Assembly: GCF_003382565.3 (NCBI RefSeq) | Contig: NZ_CP086253.1 | Location: 248,001 to 312,000 of the forward strand | Source: Pectobacterium aquaticum | GTDB lineage: Bacteria; Pseudomonadota; Gammaproteobacteria; Enterobacterales; Enterobacteriaceae | Length of the DNA: 64,000 nt | Direction of reading: 5' to 3' | Shown: piece after piece, positions 53,236 to 62,413 of the stretch | How positions within the stretch are numbered: the stretch's first letter is position 1 | Layout of the letters: every line of letters begins with the position of its first letter | Notes under the pieces: model-generated | Databases searched by the model: none | Told to the model about the DNA's origin: nothing | The model's input: the letters and a program-made list of their open reading frames with translations, nothing else | Translations under genes and position numbers: made by a program

Positions 53236-53808
53236 TTATTCAGTGACCCGTGGTTGCGATTGCTGAGAACGAGAAGGCTGGTTCTTGTTCTCTTTCTCCT
53301 GAAGCTGAGAAGGGACCAACACCGTCGTCACGCGTTTTCCTTTGTCGCTGGTCGCTTCCATCTGCTGCTGTTTCACCAGATAAGTGATGCGATCGCCTTT
53401 GACATTGCTGTCCTGCTGTTCCAGATAGGCATTGCCTGTCAGCACCAGAAAGTCGGTGGCCAGCTCGTAGCGGATTTTCTGCGCACGCCCTTTTACCGGT
53501 TTGCCGTTGTCCTGCATCTGGTAGAACGTCACGGGGTTGCCGTAACCTTCGACCACTTCGCTGCCTTGCGTGCCCTGTGGACGCGTCACGACGACTTTGT
53601 CGGCTTTCACTTCAATCGTCCCTTGCTTCACGACAACATTGCCAGTGAACGTCACCGTGTTGCCCTGCATGTCCAGAGATTGCTGCGCTGAATCAATGTG
53701 AATAGGCTGATTGCTATCGCCCGTTACAGCAAAGGTGGAAACGCTGACGGCGAACAGCGAGCTGGCGATCAGGGTGTTACGCATCAGATTATTGGTTTTG
53801 GATTTCAT
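53236..53808 (-). CDS. lptA: LPS transport periplasmic bridge protein LptA
   Basis: Beta-jellyroll protein that oligomerises into the periplasmic bridge carrying LPS to LptD. It has 190 residues, signal peptide ending TFA before VTGDSNQPIHIDS, an OstA domain (QSLDMQGNTVTFTGNVVVKQGTIEVKADKVVVTRP) and a low-complexity basic tail (KENKNQPSRSQQSQPRVTE). Its start overlaps the end of lptC by 20 bases. Confidence 0.97.
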   Translation of the reverse strand: MKSKTNNLMRNTLIASSLFAVSVSTFAVTGDSNQPIHIDSAQQSLDMQGNTVTFTGNVVVKQGTIEVKADKVVVTRPQGTQGSEVVEGYGNPVTFYQMQDNGKPVKGRAQKIRYELATDFLVLTGNAYLEQQDSNVKGDRITYLVKQQQMEATSDKGKRVTTVLVPSQLQEKENKNQPSRSQQSQPRVTE

Positions 53809-54355
53809 AAGAGGTTTTTACCTTTTCGATCAACTCGGCCGTTTTGTTACGCAGATTTCCGCGCATTTTCATTCCGCTTGAGGTAAAGCTGGCACCGTAC
53901 AGGGTCACTTCATCATCGGAAGCGATGTCCTGCGTGACCAGATTCACCTGGGCATTATTCGTTGTGATGCGCTGAAGCTGTGCGTCTTTCGCCAGGCTAT
54001 TCACCTCGACGTTGCCGTACAGATAGAGCATCTTGTCTTTTGTCAGCTTGGCGCGATCGGCGCGGACTGACCAAGTTGCCGTGCCTTGCTCATTGAACAG
54101 CGTAGCAACAGGCGTGGTAAACCAGCTCAACTGCTCGTCGTTGAAATACTCCGCTTTTTCCGAAACCAGTCTGTAGCTCAGCTTACCCGCAGGGCTGTAT
54201 ACCTGCGTGTTGGTCTTTTCGCTGGTATAAACCGGCACGGCGGGGTCGTTTGCATCCGGTGCTGCTACCGTGTCGTCATCTGCAATATTCCAGCCGATGA
54301 GGATAAGCACCAATAGGGCCAGAAAAGCGGTGAGCCAACGCTTGGTTTTGCTCAT
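53789..54355 (-). CDS. lptC: LPS export protein LptC
   Basis: Membrane-anchored jellyroll that receives LPS from LptB2FG and passes it to LptA. It has 188 residues: N-terminal span (WLTAFLALLVLILIGWNIA) and a periplasmic beta domain (YFNDEQLSWFTTPVATLFNEQGTATWSVRADRAKLTKDKMLYLYGNVEV). It overlaps kdsC by 4 bases and lptA by 20. Confidence 0.97.
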   Translation of the reverse strand: MSKTKRWLTAFLALLVLILIGWNIADDDTVAAPDANDPAVPVYTSEKTNTQVYSPAGKLSYRLVSEKAEYFNDEQLSWFTTPVATLFNEQGTATWSVRADRAKLTKDKMLYLYGNVEVNSLAKDAQLQRITTNNAQVNLVTQDIASDDEVTLYGASFTSSGMKMRGNLRNKTAELIEKVKTSYEIQNQ

Positions 54356-54918
54356 ATTGACAGCCCTCTGGCATGCTCCAGTTTGTCCTGCGAGAACAGA
54401 ATCAAATCACACAGCTCACGCACTGCGCCACGACCTCCCGCAATGCGGGTGACATAATCTGCGCGTGGTAACAGCAGCGGATGGGCGTCTGCCACGGCAA
54501 CACTCAGCCCGACCTGCGCCATCACTGGCCAGTCGATCATATCGTCGCCGATATATGCCACCTGATTTGCTGTTACTGACAGTTTATCCAAGAGATCGTT
54601 GAAGGCCAAAACCTTATCCGATTGCCCTTGATAAAGATGGTTAATGCCCAGTGTCTTACACCGATCTTCCAGCAGTTTTGCTGAACGACCGGTAATGATG
54701 GCAACCTCAATATCGGACGTCAGCAAACAGCGAATACCATAACCGTCGCGGACGTTAAAGGCTTTCAGCTCCTCGCCGTGGTTGCCCATATAAATCAGAC
54801 CATCGGACATCACGCCGTCAACGTCGCAAATTAACAGGCGAACCTCACGGGCTTTATCCAGTACCTGTTGATCGACAGGCCCATAGCAGGTATCGGTTTG
54901 CGCCCTGACTTCACTCAT
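54352..54918 (-). CDS. kdsC: Kdo-8-phosphate phosphatase KdsC
   Basis: HAD-family phosphatase giving free Kdo for LPS inner core. It has 188 residues with the aspartates in LLICDVDGVMSDGLIYM, ITGRSAKLLEDRC and YIGDDMIDWPVM. C-terminal part GGRGAVRELCDLILFSQ is typical. It overlaps lptC by 4 bases and follows kdsD by 19. Confidence 0.97.
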   Translation of the reverse strand: MSEVRAQTDTCYGPVDQQVLDKAREVRLLICDVDGVMSDGLIYMGNHGEELKAFNVRDGYGIRCLLTSDIEVAIITGRSAKLLEDRCKTLGINHLYQGQSDKVLAFNDLLDKLSVTANQVAYIGDDMIDWPVMAQVGLSVAVADAHPLLLPRADYVTRIAGGRGAVRELCDLILFSQDKLEHARGLSI

Positions 54919-54937
54919 TCACTATTATCCTTTCTTT

Positions 54938-56014
54938 TTAAACCACGCCAGCCCGCAGCATATCGTGCATATGGACGATCCCGACCAGACGATCGTTTTC
55001 TGCCACCAGCACTGAGGTGATGTGGCGCGACTGCATCAGGTTAAGCGCATCCACCGCCAGCGTTTGCGGTGCGACCCGGATGCCGCCCGCGGTCATCACA
55101 TCAGCAATGCGCGCGCTGTTCAAGTCAATATTCATGTCGAAGATGCGGCGCAGGTCACCATCGGTAAAGATGCCCTGAATTTTCATATCCGCTTCGCAGA
55201 TTACCGTCATACCCAGATTTTTGCGCGTAATTTCCACCAGCGCATCACGTAATGAGGCATCGTGTGGGACATGGGGAATCTCGTCGCCCGAATGCATGAT
55301 ATCGCTGACGCGCAGTAAAAGTTTGCGGCCGAGTGCGCCACCGGGGTGAGAAAGGGCGAAATCTTCGGCAGTAAAGCCGCGCGCCTGTAACAAGGCTACT
55401 GCCAGCGCATCTCCCATGACCAGCGTCGCAGTCGTGCTGGTGGTGGGGGCCAGACCGAGCGGGCAGGCTTCCTGCGGGACGTGAACGCACAGGTGAATAT
55501 CCGCCGCTTTACCCATCGTACTTTCCGGTGCGCTGGTCATGCAAATCAGGAACACGTTTTGGCGTTTCAGAACGGGAATCAACGACAGAATTTCATGGGA
55601 CTCGCCCGAGTTGGAAATCGCGATCACGATATCGTGCGGCGTCACCATGCCGAGATCACCGTGGCTGGCTTCGCCCGGATGAACAAAAAAGGCAGGCGTA
55701 CCGGTGCTGGCGAAGGTCGCAGCAATCTTGCAGCCGATGTGGCCGGATTTGCCCATTCCCATCACCACCACTTTGCCCTGGCAATCGAATATCTTCTTGC
55801 AGGCGAGGGTAAAATTGTCATCAATGTACTGGTCTAATTGCGCAAGCCCATCGCGTTCGATACTCAGTACCTGCTTGCCCGCCTGCTGGAAATCGAAATC
55901 TGCTGGTAGTTCATGAGCCTTTTGTTGTCGCGTGTGATCGGCTTGTGGTGCATGATCGGATAGTGCACGGTCAGACTGCTGTTTTAGATGAGCATCTTGT
56001 TCAAACTGTGACAT
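54938..56014 (-). CDS. kdsD: D-arabinose-5-phosphate isomerase KdsD
   Basis: First enzyme of Kdo synthesis: ribulose-5-phosphate to arabinose-5-phosphate. From the ATG at 56014 (AGGAC upstream) it has 358 residues, about 30 longer than E. coli because of a charged N-terminal extension before ADFDFQQAGKQVLSIERDG. SIS domain: VVMGMGKSGHIGCKIAATFASTGTPAFFVHPGEASHGDLGM given in part; two CBS domains follow (DIMHSGDEIPHV... and DVMTAGGIRVAPQ...). ATG 56044 is also possible but has less support. Confidence 0.95.
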   Translation of the reverse strand: MSQFEQDAHLKQQSDRALSDHAPQADHTRQQKAHELPADFDFQQAGKQVLSIERDGLAQLDQYIDDNFTLACKKIFDCQGKVVVMGMGKSGHIGCKIAATFASTGTPAFFVHPGEASHGDLGMVTPHDIVIAISNSGESHEILSLIPVLKRQNVFLICMTSAPESTMGKAADIHLCVHVPQEACPLGLAPTTSTTATLVMGDALAVALLQARGFTAEDFALSHPGGALGRKLLLRVSDIMHSGDEIPHVPHDASLRDALVEITRKNLGMTVICEADMKIQGIFTDGDLRRIFDMNIDLNSARIADVMTAGGIRVAPQTLAVDALNLMQSRHITSVLVAENDRLVGIVHMHDMLRAGVV

Positions 56015-56069
56015 ACCAATAGTCCTGATTATGATGGAAAACAAAACTTCTTATGAAAAGCAAAACTGC

Positions 56070-57035
56070 TTATGAAAAGCAAAATAGGGCCGCCAGATAG
56101 GCGATAAACGCACCGCATAATAATGCGCCTGCGCCCTGTCCTATACGGCGTTTTTTGCTGAGGCACAGCGCGGTTAACAGTACGCTTGCCGCCAGCATGA
56201 CCCAATAGTCGCGCTGAAAAGCCTGAGGATTCAGTGCGCCCGGCGAGAGCAAAGCAGGTACGCCCATAACAATCGCGATATTAAAAATGTTCGAGCCAAT
56301 CAGGTTGCCCAGCGCGATATCATCTTCTTTCTTCAACGTCCCGACGATAGCGGTAGCAAGCTCAGGCAGGCTGGTGCCAATCGCCAATATGGTCAGCCCG
56401 ATGGTCAGTTCGCTGACATCGAAGTAGCGTGCAATGACGGTAGCGTTATCCACCACCATGCGGGCAGCCATGGGTAAAATAATCATGCCGAGAATCAGCC
56501 ACAGCACGGCGGCCATCTGGCTGCTGTCATCCTGCGGGAGTTCTGCTAGCTGTTCACGTGTCAGGCTATCGCCGCCTTCCCGCTGCGCCTGTTGTGCCAT
56601 GCGGAGTATCAGCACCAGACACAGAATGGCGGCTACAAGCAACATTGTGCCGTCGGTGCGGCTCAGGTAGCTATCATGCAGTAAAACGCCACACAATAAA
56701 GTGACGGACAACATGAGCGGCAATTCCCAGCGTAGGATGGTTGAATGTACCGTTAGCGGGCGAATGAGCGCCGCGCTGCCGAGAATGAGTAAAATATTGG
56801 TGATATTGGAACCCAGAACATTACCGACGGCCATGTCGCTCTGATCGTTCAAAGCCGCAGTAACCGAAACGATGAGCTCGGGTAGCGAGGTGCCAAAGCC
56901 GACAATGGTGATGCCAATGACGAAAGGCGGTAAGCCAAGAGAACGCGCAAGCACGGCGGCACCATAGACAAGACGATCGGCACCGTAAACCAGTAAGAGC
57001 AAACCAACGAACAAGAGTAGTGTTGCAAAAAGCAT
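56070..57035 (-). CDS. yrbG: Calcium/sodium antiporter YrbG
   Basis: Inner-membrane cation/Ca exchanger of 321 residues, with two repeats of about five spans. Each repeat has the family motif: VGFGTSLPELIVSVTA and GNVLGSNITNILLILG in the first, AIGTSLPELATAIVG and GNLIGSNIFNIAIVMG in the second. The start at 57035 has AAGGA upstream; the ORF from 57068 adds 11 residues. It is the first gene of yrbG-kdsDC-lptCAB. The true ion in vivo is not well established. Confidence 0.95.
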   Translation of the reverse strand: MLFATLLLFVGLLLLVYGADRLVYGAAVLARSLGLPPFVIGITIVGFGTSLPELIVSVTAALNDQSDMAVGNVLGSNITNILLILGSAALIRPLTVHSTILRWELPLMLSVTLLCGVLLHDSYLSRTDGTMLLVAAILCLVLILRMAQQAQREGGDSLTREQLAELPQDDSSQMAAVLWLILGMIILPMAARMVVDNATVIARYFDVSELTIGLTILAIGTSLPELATAIVGTLKKEDDIALGNLIGSNIFNIAIVMGVPALLSPGALNPQAFQRDYWVMLAASVLLTALCLSKKRRIGQGAGALLCGAFIAYLAALFCFS

Positions 57036-57054
57036 GCAGCGTCCTTTAATAGGA

Positions 57055-57183
<129 letters not shown>

Positions 57184-57450
57184 ATCACCGGCCTGTTGTC
57201 GAATAAGTCAGTATTTCTGGGCGACTTTCGCACAAAAAGCATTTTCTGTGATGAGTGCTAATTCTGACGGTGCTTGGCGAAAAAGTAAAACCTGTCGCGA
57301 TAAGTAAAACCCAGTAACGGTTTGTGCCGCCATTTTGGACAAGAACTTACGGTAAGTTTTTGTAAAACTCGCACCTTGATGAAAGCCAGCCGTTAGGCTG
57401 GAGTGAAAAGACCTCTTTATGAGCGTACTGATGGGTAAGGAATGGAAATA

Positions 57451-58263
57451 ATGAACCATGAGGCAACTAATCTGGTCGAGATCCGTGGTCTTAGCTTTCG
57501 GCGCGGAGAGCGAGAGATTTTTACGGACATCACGCTGAATGTGCCTAAAGGCAAGGTCACCGCGATTATGGGGCCTTCCGGTATCGGTAAAACCACGCTG
57601 TTGCGCCTGATTGGCGGACAGCTACCGCCAGACAGCGGCGAAATCTGGTTTGATGGCGAGAATATCCCGACGCTGTCGCGCAGCGAGCTGTACAACGCAC
57701 GCAAGAAAATGAGCATGTTGTTTCAGTCCGGTGCGTTATTCACCGATTTGAACGTGTTTGATAATGTCGCCTGGCCGCTACGTGAACATACCAAACTGCC
57801 GGAAGAACTGTTGCGTAGCATCGTCATGATGAAATTGGAGGCTGTGGGACTACGCGGCGCGGCGAAACTGATGCCAGCGGAGCTTTCCGGCGGCATGGCG
57901 CGGCGTGCGGCGTTGGCGAGAGCCATCGCGCTCGACCCACAGCTGATTATGTTTGATGAGCCTTTTGTCGGGCAAGACCCGATTACGCTCGGGACACTGG
58001 TGAAGCTTATCGACGAGTTGAATCATGCATTGGGCGTGACCTGCATTGTGGTTTCTCACGATGTACCAGAGGTGATGAGCATTGCCGATTACGCGTATAT
58101 CGTGGCCGATAAGCGGGTGATCGGAGAAGGGACTGCAGATCAACTGAGGGCAAATAATGACCCGCAGGTTCGTCAGTTCCTGGATGGTATCGCCGACGGG
58201 CCAGTGCCTTTCCGTTTTCCGGCTGGTGACTATAAAACGTCGCTGCTAGGTTCAGGGGGTTAA
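57451..58263 (+). CDS. mlaF: Phospholipid transport ABC ATPase MlaF
   Basis: ATPase of the MlaFEDB complex that keeps phospholipids out of the outer leaflet of the outer membrane. I use the ATG at 57451, because AAGGA (57437-57441) is then 9 bases upstream, while it directly abuts the earlier ATG at 57442. It has 270 residues: Walker A GPSGIGKT at 41-48, signature ELSGGMARRAALARAI, Walker B LIMFDEPFVGQDPI and the switch HDVPEV. The C-terminal tail (DGIADGPVPFRFPAGDYKTSLL) is the MlaF-specific handshake. First gene of mlaFEDCB. Confidence 0.96.
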   Translation: MNHEATNLVEIRGLSFRRGEREIFTDITLNVPKGKVTAIMGPSGIGKTTLLRLIGGQLPPDSGEIWFDGENIPTLSRSELYNARKKMSMLFQSGALFTDLNVFDNVAWPLREHTKLPEELLRSIVMMKLEAVGLRGAAKLMPAELSGGMARRAALARAIALDPQLIMFDEPFVGQDPITLGTLVKLIDELNHALGVTCIVVSHDVPEVMSIADYAYIVADKRVIGEGTADQLRANNDPQVRQFLDGIADGPVPFRFPAGDYKTSLLGSGG

Positions 58264-58270
58264 CGTAGTC

Positions 58271-59053
58271 ATGTTATTACGGACGTTGGCGTCGTTGGGG
58301 CGTCAGGGAATCTCCACCAGCGCCTCGTTTGGGCGTGCCGGGCTGATGCTGTTTAATGCCTTGGTGGGTAAACCCGAATTCAGAAAACAGTGGCCGCTGT
58401 TGGTGAAACAGCTTTACAGCGTTGGCGTGCAGTCGCTGCTGATCATCATGGTTTCCGGTCTGTTCATCGGCATGGTGCTGGGGTTACAGGGCTATCTCAT
58501 CCTGACGACTTACAGCGCTGAGGCCAGCCTAGGCATGATGGTGGCGCTGTCGCTGCTGCGTGAACTTGGTCCGGTGGTGACGGCACTGCTGTTCGCCGGG
58601 CGTGCGGGTTCCGCGCTGACGGCGGAAATTGGCCTGATGAAGGCGACAGAACAGCTCTCCAGCATGGAGATGATGGCGGTTGACCCGCTGCGCCGCGTTG
58701 TCGCACCGCGCTTCTGGGCGGGGTTAATCAGCATGCCGCTGCTGGCGGTAATTTTTGTCGCGGTGGGCATTTGGGGCGGCGCGCTGGTCGGTGTGGACTG
58801 GAAAGGCATCGACAGTGGGTTCTTCTGGTCTGCCATGCAGGGCGCGGTTGACTGGCGTCAGGATGTCTTGAACTGCGTGATTAAAAGTATCGTATTTGCG
58901 ATTACCGTGACCTGGATTGCACTGTTTAACGGCTATGACGCGATCCCGACCTCTGAAGGGATCAGCCGTGCAACGACCCGAACCGTCGTGCACTCGTCGT
59001 TAGCGGTACTGGGATTGGATTTTGTGCTGACAGCACTGATGTTTGGGAACTGA
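58271..59053 (+). CDS. mlaE: Phospholipid transport permease MlaE
   Basis: Inner-membrane permease of the Mla complex, 260 residues with about five hydrophobic segments and the family core FAGRAGSALTAEIGLMKATEQLSSMEMMAVDPLRRVVAPRFWAG given in part. It begins 7 bases after mlaF and ends just before the mlaD start. Confidence 0.96.
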   Translation: MLLRTLASLGRQGISTSASFGRAGLMLFNALVGKPEFRKQWPLLVKQLYSVGVQSLLIIMVSGLFIGMVLGLQGYLILTTYSAEASLGMMVALSLLRELGPVVTALLFAGRAGSALTAEIGLMKATEQLSSMEMMAVDPLRRVVAPRFWAGLISMPLLAVIFVAVGIWGGALVGVDWKGIDSGFFWSAMQGAVDWRQDVLNCVIKSIVFAITVTWIALFNGYDAIPTSEGISRATTRTVVHSSLAVLGLDFVLTALMFGN

Positions 59054-59057
59054 GTCG

Positions 59058-59624
59058 ATGCAAACAAAGAAAACTGAAGTCTGGGTTGGTGTGTTTATGT
59101 TGATCGCGCTGGCTGCCATCCTCTTTTTATGCCTGAAAGTCGCCGATCTCAAATCGATCGGTAGCGAGCCGACGTACCGCTTGTATGCGACGTTTGACAA
59201 CATTGGCGGGTTAAAATCGCGTTCTCCGATCAGAATTGGCGGCGTGGTGGTTGGCCGCGTAGCGGATATTTCGCTGGACGAGAAAACGTACCTGCCACGC
59301 GTGGCGATGGATATTCAGCAGCGCTACGATCATATTCCTGATACCAGCTCTCTGGCCATTCGTACCTCCGGCTTGCTGGGCGAACAGTATCTGGCGCTGA
59401 ACATTGGGTTTGAAGATGAGGAAATGGGCACCGCGATTCTGAAAGACGGAGGTGTGATTCAGGACACCAAGTCTGCAATGGTGCTTGAAGACCTCATCGG
59501 CCAATTCCTATATAAGAGCGGTAGCAATAGCGAAGATAATGCCAGTCAATCGGGTACGGAACCGGGTGGCAATCCTGCGGCAACCCCTGAACACAACAAC
59601 GAACCTGTTCCTTCACATCCATAA
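59058..59624 (+). CDS. mlaD: Phospholipid-binding MCE protein MlaD
   Basis: Membrane-anchored MCE protein that forms the hexameric periplasmic ring on MlaFEB. It has 188 residues from 59058 (MQTKKTEVWVGVFMLIA); the ORF from 59043 adds 5. One N-terminal span is followed by the MCE domain (YATFDNIGGLKSRSPIRIGGVVVGRVADISLD) and a C-terminal helix. The tail after 155 is Asn/Gly/Pro-rich and low complexity. It follows mlaE by 4 bases. Confidence 0.96.
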   Translation: MQTKKTEVWVGVFMLIALAAILFLCLKVADLKSIGSEPTYRLYATFDNIGGLKSRSPIRIGGVVVGRVADISLDEKTYLPRVAMDIQQRYDHIPDTSSLAIRTSGLLGEQYLALNIGFEDEEMGTAILKDGGVIQDTKSAMVLEDLIGQFLYKSGSNSEDNASQSGTEPGGNPAATPEHNNEPVPSHP

Positions 59625-59636
59625 GAGGATATCTGC

Positions 59637-60266
59637 ATGTTTAAACGTTTACTGATGGTGGCTTTACTGGTGGTCGCGCCATTAGCCAACGCGGCGGATC
59701 AAACGAATCCCTACAGTTTAATGAATGAAGCGGCGGAAAAAACGTTTAACCGCTTGAAGAACGAACAGCCAAAGATCAAACAAAATCCTGACTATCTGCG
59801 TACTATCGTACGTGAAGAGCTGCTGCCGTATGTTCAGGTGAGATACGCTGGTGCGCTGGTGTTGGGGCGTTACTACAAAGACTCGACACCGGCACAGCGT
59901 GATGCCTATTTCAAAGCGTTTGAAGCCTATTTGGAACAGGCCTACGGGCAGGCTTTGGCGATGTATAACGGGCAAACCTATCAGATTGTGTCGGGACAGC
60001 CGCTGGGCAATACTGATATCGTTTCCATTCGGGTGAACATTGTTGATAACAGCGGCCGCCCTCCGGTACGTCTGGATTTCCAATGGCGTAAGAACAGCCA
60101 AACTGGCCACTGGCAGGCGTTCGACATGATTGCCGAGGGTGTCAGTATGATCACCACTAAACAGAACGAGTGGGCGGCAGTACTGCGTCAGAACGGCGTG
60201 GATGGCCTGACTAAACAGCTGGAATCCTCGGCGAAGCAGACCATCACGTTGGATCAGAAAAAGTAA
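59637..60266 (+). CDS. mlaC: Periplasmic phospholipid shuttle MlaC
   Basis: Carries a phospholipid between MlaD and the outer-membrane MlaA complex. It has 209 residues, signal peptide ending ANA before ADQTNPYSLMNEAAEKTFNRL, and the Tol_Tol_Ttg2 domain (LLPYVQVRYAGALVLGRYYKDSTPAQRDAYFKAFEAYLEQAYG, in part). It lies 12 bases after mlaD. Confidence 0.96.
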   Translation: MFKRLLMVALLVVAPLANAADQTNPYSLMNEAAEKTFNRLKNEQPKIKQNPDYLRTIVREELLPYVQVRYAGALVLGRYYKDSTPAQRDAYFKAFEAYLEQAYGQALAMYNGQTYQIVSGQPLGNTDIVSIRVNIVDNSGRPPVRLDFQWRKNSQTGHWQAFDMIAEGVSMITTKQNEWAAVLRQNGVDGLTKQLESSAKQTITLDQKK

Positions 60267-60279
60267 TTTGGGTACGAAC

Positions 60280-60570
60280 ATGGCGAACGCATTGAACTGG
60301 CAGGCACAGGACTCCACGCTGGCGTTAACGGGCGATCTGGATCGAGAAACGCTGTTACCGTTCTGGCAGCAGCGTGAATCGTTGCTGGCGGGTAAAACGA
60401 CGCTGGATGTGTCTGGATTAAACCGCGTTGATTCTGCCGGGTTAGCATTGCTGATGCACGTTTATCAGCAGCCGCCTTCAGGCGGAGAGATAACGATTGT
60501 CGGTGCCAGCGATCGGCTAAAAACGCTCATTGCGCTCTATAACCTGAATGAAATCATTCCTGTGTCTTAA
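60280..60570 (+). CDS. mlaB: STAS-domain protein MlaB
   Basis: Cytoplasmic STAS protein that stabilises and activates MlaF. It has 96 residues from the ATG at 60280 (MANALNWQAQDSTLALTG); a TTG at 60268 in frame is less likely. The STAS phosphorylation-like segment is LDVSGLNRVDSAGLALLMHV. It starts 13 bases after mlaC and has no strong ribosome-binding site, so coupling is probable. Confidence 0.94.
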   Translation: MANALNWQAQDSTLALTGDLDRETLLPFWQQRESLLAGKTTLDVSGLNRVDSAGLALLMHVYQQPPSGGEITIVGASDRLKTLIALYNLNEIIPVS

Positions 60571-60593
60571 ACGGTAACGCGGGTTACCGGATT

Positions 60594-60630
60594 CGCCCCT
60601 TTAGGCATCGTCTGAAGGGGCGTATTCTTT
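60594..60630 (+). terminator. Terminator/attenuator after the mla operon
   Basis: CGCCCCTT (60594-60601) pairs with AAGGGGCG (60615-60622), followed by TATTCTTTG. A smaller hairpin (GGTAAC/GTTACC, 60573-60588) precedes it. Transcription may partly run on into ibaG-murA. Confidence 0.65.
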
Positions 60631-60704
60631 GTTTAAGATAGCGTCATATTCATCTAAGATACCTCCCTGTAAATCATCTCCCCCTGACATAGAAATCGAG
60701 AGCG

Positions 60705-60959
60705 ATGGAAAATAACGAAATTAAAGACGTGCTGATGAACGCATTGGCACTGGAAGAAGCCCATGTTTCTGGTGATGGCAGCCATTTTCAGGTCATCGTA
60801 GTGGGCGGACTTTTTGCTGGAATGAGCCGAGTCAAAAAACAGCAGGCTGTTTATGCGCCGCTGATGGAGTACATCGCGGATAACCGTATTCATGCGCTGT
60901 CGATCAAGGCTTATACGCCTGAAGAGTGGCAACGCGACCGTAAACTGAACGGCTTCTAA
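60705..60959 (+). CDS. ibaG: Acid-stress BolA-like protein IbaG
   Basis: An 84-residue BolA-family protein (GDGSHFQVIVVGGLFAGMSRVKKQQAVYAPL, then IHALSIKAYTPEEW) that pairs with monothiol glutaredoxin Grx4 in E. coli. It lies between mlaB and murA, as in E. coli. The conserved cysteine seen in some BolA members is not present, which is normal for IbaG. Confidence 0.95.
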   Translation: MENNEIKDVLMNALALEEAHVSGDGSHFQVIVVGGLFAGMSRVKKQQAVYAPLMEYIADNRIHALSIKAYTPEEWQRDRKLNGF

Positions 60960-61042
60960 GTATTGTTCCCCGTGCGAGTGGGAATAAACTGCCAGTATCA
61001 GTGTGACGACACATTGAATTAAGACATCGAGATACAAAGACT

Positions 61043-62305
61043 ATGGATAAATTTCGTGTTCAGGGCCCAACCCGTTTAGCGGGGGAAGTGACCATTTCCG
61101 GCGCCAAGAATGCTGCGTTGCCCATCCTGTTCGCTGCGTTACTCGCAGAAGAGCCGGTAGAAATTCAGAACGTACCGAAACTACGCGATATTGATACCAC
61201 CATGAAGTTGCTGGGTCAGTTGGGTGCGCGCGTTGAGCGTAACGGTTCCGTCCATGTGGATGCCAGCGAGGTAAACGTGTTCTGCGCGCCGTACGATCTG
61301 GTGAAAACCATGCGCGCCTCTATTTGGGCTTTAGGGCCGCTGGTGGCGCGTTTTGGTCAAGGTCAGGTCTCACTGCCCGGCGGCTGTGCGATTGGCGCGC
61401 GTCCGGTAGATTTGCACATTTACGGCCTTGAGCAGCTCGGTGCGCAGATCGTACTGGAAGAAGGCTATGTCAAAGCAACGGTTGATGGCCGCCTGAAAGG
61501 TGCGCACATCGTGATGGACAAAGTGAGCGTGGGTGCCACGGTCACCATCATGAGTGCGGCGACGCTGGCGGAAGGCACTACGATTATTGAGAACGCCGCG
61601 CGTGAACCAGAGATTGTCGATACGGCAAACTTCCTGAATACGCTGGGTGCGAAAATCAGCGGCGCAGGCACGGATAAAATCACCATTGAAGGTGTTGCGC
61701 GTCTGGGCGGCGGTGTCTACCGCGTGGTGCCTGACCGTATTGAAACCGGGACATTCCTGGTCGCGGCTGCGGTATCTCGCGGTCAGATTATGTGTCGTAA
61801 TACCCGTCCTGATACGCTTGATGCGGTATTGGCGAAGCTGCGCGAAGCGGGCGCGGAGATCGAAATTGGCGAAGACTGGATCAGCCTGGATATGCACGGT
61901 AAGCGTCCAAAAGCGGTTACCGTTCGTACTTCACCGCATCCGGGGTTCCCGACCGATATGCAGGCGCAGTTCAGCCTGCTGAATCTGGTCGCGGAAGGGA
62001 CCGGTGTGATTACCGAGACCATCTTCGAAAACCGCTTCATGCATGTACCTGAGCTTATCCGTATGGGCGCGCAGGCGGAAATTGAGAGCAATACGGTGAT
62101 TTGCCACGGCGTGGATAAGCTGTCTGGTGCGCAGGTGATGGCGACCGACTTACGTGCGTCAGCCAGTCTGGTGTTAGCCGGTTGTATCGCAGAAGGTGTG
62201 ACGATAGTGGATCGTATTTATCACATCGATCGTGGCTATGACCGCATCGAAGATAAGCTGCGTGCGTTAGGTGCGAATATCGAGCGCGTTAAAGAGCACG
62301 AGTAA
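61043..62305 (+). CDS. murA: UDP-N-acetylglucosamine 1-carboxyvinyltransferase
   Basis: First committed enzyme of peptidoglycan synthesis: adds enolpyruvate to UDP-GlcNAc. It has 420 residues; K22 in ISGAKNAALPIL and the catalytic, fosfomycin-reactive C115 in LPGGCAIGARPVDLH are in place. The C-terminal RGYDRIEDKLRALGANIERVKE is typical. It lies 83 bases after ibaG. Confidence 0.98.
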   Translation: MDKFRVQGPTRLAGEVTISGAKNAALPILFAALLAEEPVEIQNVPKLRDIDTTMKLLGQLGARVERNGSVHVDASEVNVFCAPYDLVKTMRASIWALGPLVARFGQGQVSLPGGCAIGARPVDLHIYGLEQLGAQIVLEEGYVKATVDGRLKGAHIVMDKVSVGATVTIMSAATLAEGTTIIENAAREPEIVDTANFLNTLGAKISGAGTDKITIEGVARLGGGVYRVVPDRIETGTFLVAAAVSRGQIMCRNTRPDTLDAVLAKLREAGAEIEIGEDWISLDMHGKRPKAVTVRTSPHPGFPTDMQAQFSLLNLVAEGTGVITETIFENRFMHVPELIRMGAQAEIESNTVICHGVDKLSGAQVMATDLRASASLVLAGCIAEGVTIVDRIYHIDRGYDRIEDKLRALGANIERVKEHE

Positions 62306-62344
62306 GTGTTTCAGCTGCTTCATCTTCACAATTAGGTTTGCCAG

Positions 62345-62371
62345 CCGGGTGGGTTCCCACCCGGTTTCTTG
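62345..62371 (+). terminator. Terminator of murA
   Basis: CCGGGTGGG (62345-62353) pairs with CCCACCCGG (62356-62364), followed by TTTCTTGTTT. It lies about 40 bases after the murA stop. Confidence 0.82.
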
Positions 62372-62413
62372 TTTACCTGCTGATGTGACTCTATCGACCG
62401 ACCTGACATGCCG

